NCBI GenBank assembly: GCA_963932465.1
Contig: OZ010792.1
Coordinates: forward strand, 190,980,256 to 191,044,255
DNA length: 64,000 bases
DNA from: Maratus speciosus
Taxonomy: Eukaryota; Arthropoda; Arachnida; Araneae; Salticidae
Direction of reading: 5' to 3'
The position numbers were made by a program, and so were the translations under genes. The stretch's first letter is position 1, and every line of letters starts with the position of its first letter. The notes beneath the pieces were generated by a model. That model worked only from the letters and a program-made list of their open reading frames with translations. It was not told the origin of the DNA and did not search any database. Positions 44,641 to 55,797 of the stretch are shown here, piece after piece.

Positions 44641-46056
44641 AAAAATGCTTTTAAAAGCATAATAGCATTTTTAGGGGAGGGGGGGAGCTGGAACTATTTT
44701 TTCGTTTATTGCAGGATTCCAAAACAGGCTTTACTTTATTAGAAATTTGCTGGATGGTACTTTTTTAAAAAATCTATATAGTAATATTTCCTTACAATTT
44801 TATTATTTCTCATTCAGTATTAGTTTATATTGTATTTGTAATTGATTTTTCATCTAAAGATTTTAAATAAAAAATTAAATTATGGAAAATATAATTAAAT
44901 TTTAATTGAATTCATCAATTAATTTGGAGTAAAAAAGTTTAAAGTATGAGACATATAAAAATTAAAAAACCTAACCTGTGACTTTACACAACTTTAGAAC
45001 TGAACAAGAGTCGAGCCCTGGTAATTTGCACCGCCTCCCCCCCCCCCCCCCCCGCCCCCTCCTCTGTATGGGCCTGCGATAAAAATTTCAGATTCATTTA
45101 AGAATATTACAGGCTGGGGCAATGCCGGGCATGTCAGCTAGTTAAATAATAATGTTGCTTAATCGTAGTAAAAATTTAAATGTTTGATTGCCAAAGGATT
45201 GGCCATATGTTAATAATTGAATTACATAACAATAAAATTTTTTTTATAGGAACAATGGTTTTGCAAAAGCGTAAAGAACGAAGTCTGGAAAACTACACCA
45301 AATAAAGGGTACATAAAAGAGAATTTAAGAAATTGGAGACAGAGACTGAGTAGTAAAGATATGGAGTGTGTGCTACTGCTGTTTAACAATATATGAGGGA
45401 AACATGCATGGAGAGGCATAGTCATATCATTTGTACATCTCCGTCAATCAGTTGGATTTTGGAACTATGACCAAAACTCCTAAACATTAATATGGTAAAA
45501 ATTAATATTAATTATTTAGGCCAGTTATTGTTAAAACATCTATTATCAGTCAGGGTAAGAGGAACACTGGTATAGATGTGATCTGTATATTGTAACATGT
45601 TTGTTTAGTATTGAGCATTTGTTAAGAATATTTCTCTATTTTAATATATTTTTTTTAATTCCTGCAATTGCTATTTAAAAAACTAAAAATCTTAATTACA
45701 GGCAATAAATTTTCACCTTCTGATACTTATAATTTTAGAGAGAACTGCTATTCAAACTGTTTCTTTGTTGAAGACAGTTGTTTGTTTTAAAATACATTTT
45801 CTGTTCAATGTTGAATATTCGACTGAATGTTCAAATGTTTATAATTTTTTAAATGCTTCATTTTATAAAATTGGATACTACAAAAATGGCACACACCCAT
45901 TGCCATCTTGCATCAAAGAATTTAAAATCAAGAATATTTGTATGATAATCTTTATAATTTGTAATCTTTTTTTAATATCTAATTTTTATAAAAATTGTGT
46001 GTATAATTTTTGTAATACTTATTTTTTTTTTTTTTTTTTTTTTGTAATTTTGTATA
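44641..46056. other. Mostly non-coding; C-run and repeat fragments
   Basis: Contains a C-run of about 17 near 45035-45052, a candidate exon (45250-45396, listed separately) and a fragment near 45872-45925 that resembles the tail of the mariner-like gene at 44580-44635. A poly-T of about 22 lies at 46022-46043. The ORF 45765-46154 is a patchwork of these. Confidence 0.45.
45250..45396 (+). other. Candidate terminal exon, 48 codons
   Basis: Follows a good acceptor (AAATTTTTTTTATAG) and stays open for 48 codons: EQWFCKSVKNEVWKTTPNKG, YIKENLRNWRQRLSSKDMEC, VLLLFNNI, stop. The composition is less AT-driven than the surroundings and looks protein-like, but I recognise no family. It could be the last exon of a host gene or a transposon fragment. 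Confidence 0.25.
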
Positions 46057-46578
46057 CAGTCAACTCTGTGAAACCCGCATACTTAGGGACAGAAGGTTTT
46101 GTGGATTATACATTTTTGCAGATTATAGATCATCCCCCATATTTTAAAATCTGACTATAACTTTAGAACTGCGCAAAAATTACAATGGAAAAGAAAAACA
46201 ATGCAACATTGGTTTAATATATTTAATAACTAAGTTAATTTAAAAAAAAATTAAATTATATACATTACTTATTGTACTGATTATTCATTATTTTAAACAT
46301 TGGCACAACAAAATGGAAGTTTCCATTTTGGTTTGTTGTCAATTTTTTTCTGTAGTCTATGAACACTCATTACTTCTTGCTCCAAGATAAAATTTTGTTA
46401 CTCAAGTAAATTTAAATATTTATTCATTGGAAAATTGATTACTGAAAAAATATTTGTACCAAATTTAACTTTATAACTTCAACTGTTAATGACAATTTTC
46501 ATTGTTTACATTCCAACGTTTAGTGCAGATAATAGAAGTTTGCAGATTATACATCAGCAGATTTCACAGAGTTGACTG
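46057..46578. mobile_element. Pogo/Tigger-like MITE, 522 bp
   Basis: The left end is CAGTCAACTCTGTGAAACCC and the right end, complemented, is CAGTCAACTCTGTGAAATCT. TA flanks both ends (46055-46056, 46579-46580). CAGTYRA-type termini at TA sites are typical of the pogo/Tigger group. No transposase is encoded. Confidence 0.8.
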
Positions 46579-46604
46579 TATATATATTTTTAAAATTTAA
46601 AATT

Positions 46605-48150
46605 AATTTGAGTGTGACAGTTCTTATCGTTATTCAAGTATCCATGATCTTACAAAGCATCTTAAATTAATTCATAATGTGCAGAATGGGGACAAAGTTG
46701 TGTAGCTGTAAGGTGTGGGTGATATTTGAGTAGGCTGTATAACCTTGTTCGACATTATGAAAGATTTCATGATGATAATACAGTTACTACTTATAATTTT
46801 ATTCCTCCGGATAATAATGTAGAAATTCATGATGGAATTATAAATTCTCCAATTGAAAATTCTAAAAATTTTGTTGATCTGTCAAATAACATCAATGTAA
46901 AGACCTTGCGTTTGATTTTTGCTCAGAAATTATGACAAAAAATAATCAACTCTTGATTTTGCGGAACTAACATCAAATTTGTTAAACAGAACAAATTTTC
47001 ATGAACAGAGCCTTCAAATTTCAGAAATAAACATATCTCCTGCAAAAAGTGAAGTATTTGTTAACATATTATAATTCTGTGTACAAATTTAAACAACAAT
47101 TTGAAAAGTCCGAATTTCTCATTAAGCCTGTAGAAATGGAACTTCATAATAGGTTTAAAGATTTGTAAACGGATCTGTAAACCAAGTTTAGGACACTTAC
47201 CAATATATACCAATTGCGGTAGTTTTGGAAGCACTGTTCAACCGTTATGATATTGTAAATGAAATATTGACTTATAAGTATTGGTGCAGATTCCCATTCA
47301 CCACGTGGCGACTGAATTTTTTGCTTTGGCCACTAAATTTCGATGTCCCAGTAGCCATGTGTTATACAGGTTCTGTGAACTGCAGATTTCTACTACGGAA
47401 AAAAAAAATCCTGCATATTCTCCTTCATAATTCCAACATTCCAGAATGATCTATTTAACGCAGCAAATTATTGCATAGCATAGAAAAACAAATGTCTGAA
47501 GTGATTCGATTTTTATATTGCAAATTAATTTCACACATTCACGATTTTTTCTATATGCAATTTTATATGATAAAATCAAACTAAGAAATTGTTTTTTTAA
47601 TATTCCCACTCCCATAATTACTTAGACAATATACATAAAACAAATGTGTAAGCTAACTACTATATCTTCTGAATGTAAAAGTTTAAGATTTGTATTGCCC
47701 TTAATAATCAAATTTAAAGAATTTTAAAATTAAATTAAAACCTGTTTGATTTAATTAGTCTGTTTTCTTGTACATGTGTATATATTGAATTATTTTTTTC
47801 ACTTTTAATGTTTCCCCTTCCCTATACAAACACTAATTTTATGTGTTTATTTCACAATTTGGCCACTGGATTTTTTTGGTTTAGGAGCCACTGGCTCCTT
47901 CCAGATTTTGGGAAATCTGCACCTATACTTATATTGTAATTCTGTATGGATGATGTTGATTTTAATAATCCTTTATCACATGCTGGTGTTCACAAATTAT
48001 TGTGTTTGTTTTGTTTACTTTACAATCAAAGGTTTCCTTCCCAAATTCAATTCTCAGATATCTAATATTTTTCTTTTTAATATTAACTATGCTATAGATG
48101 TAGATAAATATGGCTATGTAAAAATTCTGGATCGTCTAATTTCAGACTGC
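46605..48150 (+). pseudogene. Zinc-finger transposon-type gene remnant, split by a MITE
   Basis: Fragments in order: a decayed C2H2 finger (IHDLTKHLKLIH), a second finger (CxC then LYNLVRHYERFH at 46735-46775) and a linker NFVDLSNNINVKTLRLIFAQ. YNSVYKFKQQFEKSEFLIKP follows near 47065, then EALFNRYDIVNEIL (47228) directly before a MITE. After the MITE come DDVDFNNPLSHAGVHKL (about 47948), VYFTIKGFLPKFNSQISNIF and DKYGYVKILDRLISD (to about 48147). The DDxxxxNPLxSHxGxHK and FTIKxxPPxFxS motifs are typical of an uncharacterised zinc-finger family repeated in many invertebrates. Several frameshifts are present, so the gene is dead. Confidence 0.6.
47277..47936. mobile_element. hAT-like MITE with GGTGCAGATT ends
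   Basis: The left end is TATTGGTGCAGATTCCC and the right end, complemented, is ATAGGTGCAGATTTCCC. ACTTATA occurs immediately outside both ends (47270-47276 and 47937-47943) and the eighth base differs (A/T), so an 8-bp duplication with one mismatch is likely. It interrupts the zinc-finger gene remnant. Confidence 0.65.
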
Positions 48151-48227
48151 AGACAGTTAAGGCTCCTGTCCCTGCCTCCGAAGGCACTCACAAGCTAATG
48201 TTAATCCTATGGGGATGGATTTTTCTA

Positions 48228-48254
48228 ATATCTCGTTTGCATTTCGACATTTTT

Positions 48255-48294
<40 letters not shown>

Positions 48295-48530
48295 ATTGGA
48301 TAGCAGAGATCCGTCTCTACATCGCACCTTTTTTACTTTTTCGATTTTGGTCGCAGATATTTTTTATGAAGTTACTTTCAGTTTCAAAACCGGTTCTGAA
48401 AATGAAAGTGTCATTCTAACAAATATCTGCGACCAAAATTGAAAAGTAAAAAAGGTGCGATGTAGAGACGGATCTCGGCTATCCAGTGCAAAAAAAATTA
48501 TTTAAAAATGTCAATTCAAACGAGATGTTA
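48228..48530. repeat. Long inverted repeat around poly-T
   Basis: The left arm (ATATCTCGTTTG..., about 35 T, GCATTGGATAGC, GATCCGTCTCTACATCGCAC) is matched by the right arm (GTGCGATGTAGAGACGGATC, GCTATCCAGTGCAAAAAAAA, CAAACGAGATGTTA). Arms are about 140 bp with the centre near 48390. It is two head-to-head copies of the element type listed next. Confidence 0.85.
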
Positions 48531-48535
48531 TTCGA

Positions 48536-48809
48536 GGGGATTCTTCACTCACTTGAAAACACATGATCCGTAATGTTAATCCTATGGGCAGGTTATTTTC
48601 GAATTTCTCATTTCTATTTTAATATTTTTAAACCATTTTTTTTTTTTTTGCATAGGATAGTTAAGCTCAATCTTTAATATGACACTTTTTTACTTTTTCG
48701 ATTTTGGTTGTAGATTTTTTTTTTAAAGGTACTTTCAGTTTCGAAAACATCCTCCCCCCATTGGTTTAACATTACAAAGCGGGTGTTTTCAAGTGAGTGA
48801 AGAACCCCC
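48536..48809. mobile_element. MITE with GGGRTTCTTCACTCACTTG ends
   Basis: The left end is GGGATTCTTCACTCACTTGA followed by AAACAC, and the right end is its complement (GTGTTTTCAAGTGAGTGAAG, AACCCC). Similarity continues inward (GTAATGTTAATCC versus GGTTTAACATTAC). Its body repeats the poly-T / TACTTTTTCGATTTTGGT block of the adjacent inverted repeat. Confidence 0.75.
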
Positions 48810-48815
48810 TTAAGC

Positions 48816-49176
48816 TCTGAAGGCATAAGTGTTGTGATTGATGGTAAATACACAACTTCAAATTGGTAGTTTGGCAATTTGCTGGGGACAACCTGGCTTT
48901 ACATAAATTATTTGTCTTGGCAGGTAGCTTTTCAGCTAATTATTATTGTAGATTTGTGTCAAGTTGATTGAATTGAAAAGAGAGGTAATTTTAGGAATAA
49001 GAATTTATATAAGCAACATATTACAAATGACACCATGTCGATACGATAATTTTTTTTATAAAGTTACGGCAGGTTTTCTGAATAAAATGTCAAAAATTAT
49101 ACTTTGTGCAGATAAAATAGGTTTTTACAGTAACAACTGATGGCCACTCACAAAAATTTGTGAAGAACATCGTTTT
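48816..49176. other. No recognised gene
   Basis: AT-rich; a segment near 49030-49100 (GTCGATACGAT..AAAGTTACGGCAGGTTT) is a diverged copy of part of the fold-back that follows. Confidence 0.4.
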
Positions 49177-49841
49177 GACACTAGAAATAAAGGTCCGATT
49201 GATATCCAAAAAATAAAGTTGTTTTACTGTGGTTTTTTTTTGGGGGGGGGGGGAGGCAAAAGGGGGCATTTTAACTCAGAAGGGGAAATTGAAAAATTTT
49301 TAATCATGTCAAGAGGGGTATTGCTTGTTATGTATTTTTTAAATTCTGAATTATGTGACACCATCCGAAAGTCGATACGATCATTCATTACAAAGTTATG
49401 GTAGGTTTAATGAATAAGAAGTCTAAAATTATATTTTATTATTGAACACAGCTTTTTCACGTTTATTTTACATTGAAAGCATTTTCTTTATATCATATCA
49501 AATAATATTAAACTTATTAAATGTCTTCAAAATAACAATAAATAAAATCAGGATCATCTGAGTCTTCTTCAAGGTTATTAAAGTTGTCAAAATTTGTGTA
49601 TTCATAAACCATTCATGACTTTGTATTCATAAAACCTGTCTAACTTTGTAATGAATGAGCGTATCGACTTTCAGTTGCTGTCATTTGATTCAGAATTAAA
49701 AATACACAACAAACGACATCCCTCTTAAATTAAAAAATTGAATTCTCTCCATGAGCTAAAATACCCCATTTTGCCCCCAAAACACATTAAAACAACTTTT
49801 TTGAGGGGGGGGGGGCTCATTGGATCTTCATTTCTAGTACA
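49177..49841. mobile_element. Fold-back element, arms about 240 bp
   Basis: The left arm (GACACTAGAAATAAAGGTCC, AAAGTTGTTTTA, G-run, GGGGGCATTTTA, GTCGATACGATCATTCATTA) is mirrored by the right arm (TAATGAATGAGCGTATCGAC, TAAAATACCCCATTTTGCCC, TAAAACAACTTT, GGATCTTCATTTCTAGTAC). The arms are diverged and the loop is about 190 bp. No coding capacity; no target duplication established. Confidence 0.75.
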
Positions 49842-49979
49842 GAAATGAAGTTTTTTCCCCTATTTTAACTGTACTAATATGCGAGGCAAATGCTGCCCTG
49901 AGGCGGCTGCCTAACTCCTGGCACTGGCCCTGTGTTGGTGTTAATGGCAGAATACGAAGTTTTAACTATGGTGTTTATC

Positions 49980-50304
49980 TAGTGTTGACTCTAGAAAAAA
50001 AGAGCCGCCGGGCGGGAATTTTTCAAAAAGGGAACACTATTCTAAAAAGGGGCATATTTTATTTTTTCAAAAAGGGCACACTTGTACCTTGTTCACTAAA
50101 AATGTTTTGAACTGGTTTATTTAGAGTCCCTAGAAATTGCGATATTTTCTTAGGCATCAATGGAATTGCCACGGGGCGCATAGGAAGTGATAAAAAGGAC
50201 AGCCGGGCACATCAGAAGGGTTTAAAAGAGCCGCTGGGTGCAAAAAAGTTATAAAGAGTCACCGGGCTCTGCACCCTGCTAAAGCGGCTTAGAGTCAACA
50301 TCTA
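49980..50304. mobile_element. MITE with TAGTGTTGACTCTA ends, copy 2
   Basis: Homologous along its whole length to 35735-36071, including AGCCGCCGGGCGGGAATTTT, ATTGCCACGGGGCGCATAGG and TGCACCCTGCTAAAGCGGCT. The right end is GAGTCAACATCTA. A clean target duplication is not visible. Confidence 0.75.
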
Positions 50305-50892
50305 CAACCTGAGACCAACTGAATAATCTAAATGGGCCAACTGGGCAAAATGCTTCAGTAATGTGGTGCTTCATGAGATTTCTATCTTTATTAATTGCGA
50401 ATAAAATTGATGATGATAGCATTTATTGGAAATTTTATTTACTTGGATATACTTGATTTTGTTCTTGCCCTTCAAATTGCCACATTAGAAACATTTATGT
50501 TGACAGAAAAAATAATGGATCATCATAAATTATTTATCCACCTTTTCCTAATTTCTATAGACCCATAATTCGACCAAAACTCACTCTGAAACAGCATCTT
50601 GTGCATTATCCTAGAGTTCTTATCATCCTGTCATAGCTAGGCACTCTTATGTTTGTGGTGATAATAATTTGTATATAACTCTGAAATCACAAATATGAAC
50701 TTCACAGAATTGTGTATGATACATAGGTATATAAAAACTTTTGGCACCACATCTCTATTCTTTTTTTTTGTCTTAAAAATTTATTGTACAATTATAATGA
50801 TCATGAGTTTTTTACTCTGTAGAGATAAAACAAATGTAATTAATAAAATCATAAGACGAAACAATTTTTCACCTTGATTCAAACATAAAATA
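50305..50892. other. No recognised gene
   Basis: AT-rich spacer with no supported coding region. Confidence 0.4.
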
Positions 50893-51175
50893 TATAATAT
50901 GAACATTCAAAAGTTCACTGTCTTTACTTAAAAGGCTACTTGAATGAAAAGATGTTACAAGTTAAAAACATACATTTTATTTAAAATTTCTTTGTACTAA
51001 GAAGTTTTAGATAAAATGTGTGTTTTTCAGGGCTTCGGAGTCTGAGTCGAACCCATTTTGGGGCAAAATAGTTGTCGCAAGACAGGCTTGGTGAAGATTT
51101 TTTTTGTTAGACATAGTCACCTTTTAAGTAAGACAGTGAACTTTTTAAAATTCACATTATGTATTTTACAAATGT
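50893..51175. repeat. Inverted repeat, arms about 55-60 bp
   Basis: AAAAGTTCACTGTCTTTACT followed by TAAAAGG (about 50911-50936) is complementary to CCTTTTAAGTAAGACAGTGA followed by ACTTTTT (51120-51147), with weaker matching outward. The loop is about 180 bp. Probably a small TIR element. Confidence 0.65.
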
Positions 51176-51579
51176 AATTACTTTTATATAAATTTATTAC
51201 AAAAAAAAAAAAAAAAACATTCATACTTAAAAATTAAAAGTAAATTAAGTAACCTTTCTTTCAAATAAGTTTGTATTAATAAATGCAAATGCTATAAGGG
51301 ATGATGATTCAGAAACTAACTGTAAAAAAAATATTTAAAAATATAGCTTTGAAAAAAAAAAAAAAAGATTACATGTAACTCTTGAAATGAACATTTTACT
51401 CCTGAAGAGTGTTAAAAATTCCTGAAACAGTCAGGAGTGAACTTTAAATAGTTTACTCATGATATAGTCTTTACAGAGTTGAGGTTTTTGACATTACATA
51501 TGTTAGTGTATTAAAACATGTAAATAAAAATTCCTATATTTTGTATAATATTTTTGAAGAAAGTCACTTTAAGGCCTGT
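51176..51579. other. No recognised gene; A-runs
   Basis: AT-rich with A-runs near 51200 and 51350 and CTCCTGAAG / AGGAGTGAAC phrases; no coding support. Confidence 0.4.
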
Positions 51580-52200
51580 ATTTTTTTTCTAGTATCCTAT
51601 TATTGTTGAAATGAAATATGATGCATTTTTATATGTCATGCCTTCACTGGTTTAACATTTATTTTTGATATATCCTTCAGAACTTTTTTTTAACGGCTAG
51701 ATTCAAAAATCAAATACAGGGTCGCCAAGAATTTCCATCTTGCACTGTTATCAAAGCAATTTATCTTAAATGTTTAATTTAGATGAACAGACAATTAAAT
51801 TCAAAAGAAATTGTATATCCAATAATTATTATATCAGTCTCTGCATTTATAAAAAAATTAAATGTAAAAGTTTGAAAGTACCTAAACAAAAATTATCATG
51901 CATTGAAATCACTGAAAAATTAATTTTTCAGACATTTCAAACATTTTTCTTTAAAGAAACATAGTATTCTATTTATTTTCTAGTGTTCTATTGTTGAAAT
52001 TTAATGCATTTTATGTGTCACACTTTCACTGGTTTCGCATTTATTTTTGATACATGCTTCAGAAATTTTCGGTTTTAACAGCTACCCTCAAAAATCAAAC
52101 GCAATGTCTCCATCTTGCACTGTCAATAAAAGCAATTTAGATGAACAGGCAATTAAATTCAAAAGAAATTGTATGTGTAATATTTATTGTATGCATTAAT
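51580..52200. repeat. Direct duplication, unit about 360-390 bp
   Basis: Two copies share in order TTTTCTAGTRTYCTATTRTT, TTCACTGGTTTMRCATTTAT, CCATCTTGCACTGT and AGATGAACAGRCAATTAAAT. They start at about 51585 and 51980. The short ORFs at 51770 and 52141 begin at the duplicated AGATGAACAG and are by-products. Confidence 0.8.
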
Positions 52201-52853
52201 AAAAGATTTTTTGTATTTATTTTGTGTCAATGGTTTTGTCTTCTAATACTTGTCTTTTTAGGAAGAGGGGGGGATCCAAGAATGATTAATCTCACACACA
52301 CATTTGGGTGTGTTACTGATAATGTCAATGAAATTACCTGGTTGTCTTTAGCAGAATTGTAGTCATTGATTAAAAAAATAAAGTGTTATTAAAAAAAGTC
52401 AATCATTTAGGAGATTTTCCAAGGTAAAAAAAATGGGATTGGCGGGTTTCATAAGTATATACAGTAATGTGTTCAGGACAAAGTGGGCATTGAATAAATT
52501 TATCTATAAATAAATTTTCCATACATGTAATGGGTTTGTTACAATGCACTTGTGCTCAGAATTAACACCATAAATCTTGTGCTCATGATATGTACGTACT
52601 GTGTAGGCTACCTTTTTTTATTCATTGTTTGATTCCCACCAGTTTTTTTTTTTTTTTTTTTTACACAGTACACTTGGCTTTATTCTCGTATCATTTTTAT
52701 ATGCCATTAAATAAAATGAATATCTGTATTTCAAAAGAGCTGTAGCAATCATCTGAATTTTTAAGTATTTTACACTTACTGGGTGCAACCGTTAAAGGGT
52801 TAAAGTCACAATAATCCGAAACTGCTCAAAAAATTGATAGAATTCTTAATGTA
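52201..52853. other. No recognised gene; poly-T
   Basis: Contains a poly-T of about 20 at 52642-52662. The ORF at 52141-52362 has no recognisable domain. Confidence 0.4.
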
Positions 52854-53279
52854 CAGTACAGAACCATTTATCCGGAATGGTTGGGGTCAGATGTATTCCA
52901 GATAACTGGTTGGGCATTAAAGCAGCATCCATTTGATAAGTTTTGTGGAGTATATGTGGTTGTGGCATTATTTCTGATTTTAAATTATTAGAGTATGTGG
53001 ATTAAAAATCAGATGCAAGAAAGATCAAAAGTTAATCAGAGTTTCAAAGAAGGTAATTTATGATAATCCCTTGGGAACAAAAATTCTTCTGCATAAAAAT
53101 TAAAACATCTAAAATACTACTAAATATGTTTCCATTTCAAATACTCGATGTTGTTATCAAATTATACAATTGTTTCAAGCAATGCATATGGCAAAATGGC
53201 AGTATATGACACTTTTTTCTGCGACGATTCTGAAATCAGTCTATTAGAAATAGAATTCCGGATAAATGGTTCCATACTG
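52854..53279. mobile_element. Pogo/Tigger-like MITE, 426 bp
   Basis: The left end is CAGTACAGAACCATTTATCC followed by GGAAT, and the right end, complemented, is CAGTATGGAACCATTTATCC followed by GGAAT. TA flanks both ends (52852-52853, 53280-53281). No protein is encoded. A second, different pogo-type MITE is at 46057-46578. Confidence 0.82.
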
Positions 53280-53281
53280 TA

Positions 53282-54729
53282 TATATTTTCAAGAACAGTA
53301 GCACAATGTTAGCATCCATTTTGGAATAAATGATGTTTAGTGGTAGTTTTATAGCACAACATGAAATTTGATTGTTTAAGCATCTGGGTTTTTCGCCTGC
53401 AGTATTGGGAATACTGTGTTAAAGCTGAAGTTTGAAAATGAGTTCTCATAATCACTTACACGATTAAAAAATATGGAGAGTCTCAAGCAGAGGTGGCTCG
53501 GTGGTTACAAGTGAAGGCGTCCAGTGGTGTATCTTTTGGTGTTGACAAATGAATAAAGAAAAAAACTTTCTTAAACACCATTTTACACTACAGACTAGAT
53601 TAATATTTGCAAAGATCTTTATTGCGTAATTTTTGACCTTACTACTCATATTTCTACTTTCTCTTGGATTCTCTTGTATTTCTACTCTAGTTAATAAACC
53701 TAACAAAGAAAAAAAAATCCTTTTTCATTGATATTAAATGCAATAGAGGATATTTACATATTCGAAGACCAATAGTAGTATTCAGTCATCAACTAATAAG
53801 CTCACTTATGGCTTTAACGTGTATAGAAAATTGCACACATTCTTGGCAATTTTCATAGGGAGCCATTGGCATTCTTTCAGAAATTAAGCATTTGGATAAA
53901 TTAATGCCTTTAAAACATACCTATAAAAATAAAATTCAGTAAACTGTCTAAGGCGGAATCAATCGGGACCGAAAAATTTTTCCATACTAAACATTCCACC
54001 TTAGACAAATTTTGCTGTCTATGGATTCGCAGGGACTTGATCTTTACTGTAAAAAATTTCAGGTATAACAATCGTGTTGTAGATAAACTTGAAACTTGTG
54101 AAAAGAAGAAAATCAATATGAACTAGTGTCCATTTTTTAATCTACAAATGCTTAACCCTTTGCAGGGCAAGTGATTGTGTTCCTGTAAAGTTGAATTCAC
54201 ACCGGAATATTTGAAAATTTTCATTTCAAAATAAGGAGAAGCAATTTTCCACCTAAGTTATAAAAATAAAATTTATTTAAGTTTCCTTTATGAATCTTGA
54301 TTAAACTTAGTTGGGATAACATATATCCCACAGCCCCTCAAGGGGTTAAAGAAGTCAAATATGTGTGATTTTGAAAATCAATAACTAAAAGACAAGTCCA
54401 AAAAATCTGAAATTTTATGTTAACTTGGCACGTACTACAACTCTTACAAAAACTATCGATTTTTTAGATTTTAAAGTCCAAATATTTTTTTTATTGGTTG
54501 ATTGAAAAGGGATGACCCAAACGTAACCAGAAAATTACGGCGAAAAATACCAACGAAACAATTTGCTGTAATTTCTGGCGCATAATCCGCGGATCGAACA
54601 ATCATATTTGAGCCCATATTTTTTTCATTTTTTTTAAAAAATAAAATTTAACTTATTAGATTGCAGTAAATATTTAACTAAAATTATTTAATATCTGGGT
54701 TCAAACATGATTGTTTGATCAGCGTTCTC
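53282..54729. other. No recognised gene
   Basis: AT-rich DNA. A segment starting CAGTAAACTGTCTAAGGCGG (53937) with TTCCACCTTAGACAAATTTT near 53995 looks like the left end of another pogo-like element, but the right end was not found. Minus-strand ORFs at 53464-53706 and 53910-54116 show no domain. Confidence 0.4.
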
Positions 54730-55202
54730 AAAACTACGAAAATAATTGTTAATTTTGACGAAACTAAAATGAAGAAATATTTCTTTACTTATGATGAAAT
54801 TTGTAACCTGAAATATAACAAAACTAGACTCTTTAAAAACTACGAAAATAATGCTTAATTTTGACGAAACTAGACTCTTTAAAACTACGAAAATAATTGT
54901 TAATTTTGACGAAACTAGTATGAAGAAATATTTCTTTACTTATGACGAAGTTCGTATCCTCAAATATGACGAAATTAATATGACGAAACTGGACTTTCAG
55001 AACTACGAAAAAAATTCTTAATTTGACGAAAGTAGGATGACGAAACATTTCTTTACTTTTGACGAAATTAATATCCTCAAATGAGTGAAGAAAGTAATTT
55101 CGTCAATTTGACGAAATGTTCGCTCGGAGCATTTCCCAGGAAACGGTTTCGTCAAAAATGAAGAAAATTTCGTGAAATTTGAGTATCCATTTCTAAGAGT
55201 GT
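54730..55202. repeat. Degenerate TTTTGACGAAACT repeat with CACTCTTAGAAATG end
   Basis: The phrases AACTACGAAAATAATTGTTA, TTTTGACGAAACTAG and GAAATATTTCTTTACTTATG recur several times between 54730 and 55080. The segment ends with CATTTCTAAGAGTGTG, whose complement starts the repeat at 33702. It may be one end of a larger element whose other end is not recognised. Confidence 0.6.
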
Positions 55203-55747
55203 GTCCCCGAATTCATGGGGCGAAATCTAAAAGAAGGTAAAATACACATAAAGAAGCAATTTTTGGTATAGTAATGTGGGGTCAGAAATGAAACGTTTTG
55301 GCGAAAAACAAGAAATACGAAGGAAAGGAAAGCAAGAGTCTTACTGACATAACAATTACAGTAAGTGCTCAAATGTGCCGCCACCAGCATCGATACATAC
55401 CTGGCAGCATCTAGCAAGTGACTGGCGTGCCCTTTCGAACGTTCCATATGTCTCATCCATGAGACACCACTTGACTCGGATGAGAACCTCATTGCAAGAC
55501 TTTCAGTCTTTGCTGTAAATGTTCGTGAGACACTTGGAAGCTGCGAAAAAGGTACGTCAATCACTTGCTAGACGCTGCCAGTGGCACATTTGAGCGCTTA
55601 CTGTAATTGTCATGTCAATAAGACGCTCGTTTTCATTTCCTCGCCAAAACTTTTCATTTCCAACCCCACACTGCTATACCAAAATTGCTTCTTTATGTGT
55701 ACTTTACCTTCCATTACAATTTGGCCCATGAATTCGCAGACACCCTG
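55196..55747. mobile_element. Mariner-like MITE with about 190-bp inverted repeats
   Basis: The left part (GTCCCCGAATTCATGGGGCG, ACACATAAAGAAGCAATTTT, GCTCAAATGTGCC, CTAGCAAGTGA) is mirrored by the right part (CTTGCTAGACGCTGCCAGTG, GGCACATTTGAGCGC, AAAATTGCTTCTTTATGTGT, GAATTCGCAGACACCCTG). TA occurs at both ends. Complemented, the right end is CAGGGTGTCTGCGAATTC. No ORF of note (the minus ORF 55193-55564 covers the left arm and loop). Confidence 0.7.
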
Positions 55748-55797
55748 TATAATGTAACTACAAACGAAAATATACAATAACCCCCTTTTGAGTTACC

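Noticed and set aside
45765..46154. 129-codon ORF
   Set aside because: It joins a mariner tail fragment, a poly-T run (giving a phenylalanine run) and the left end of the pogo-like MITE.
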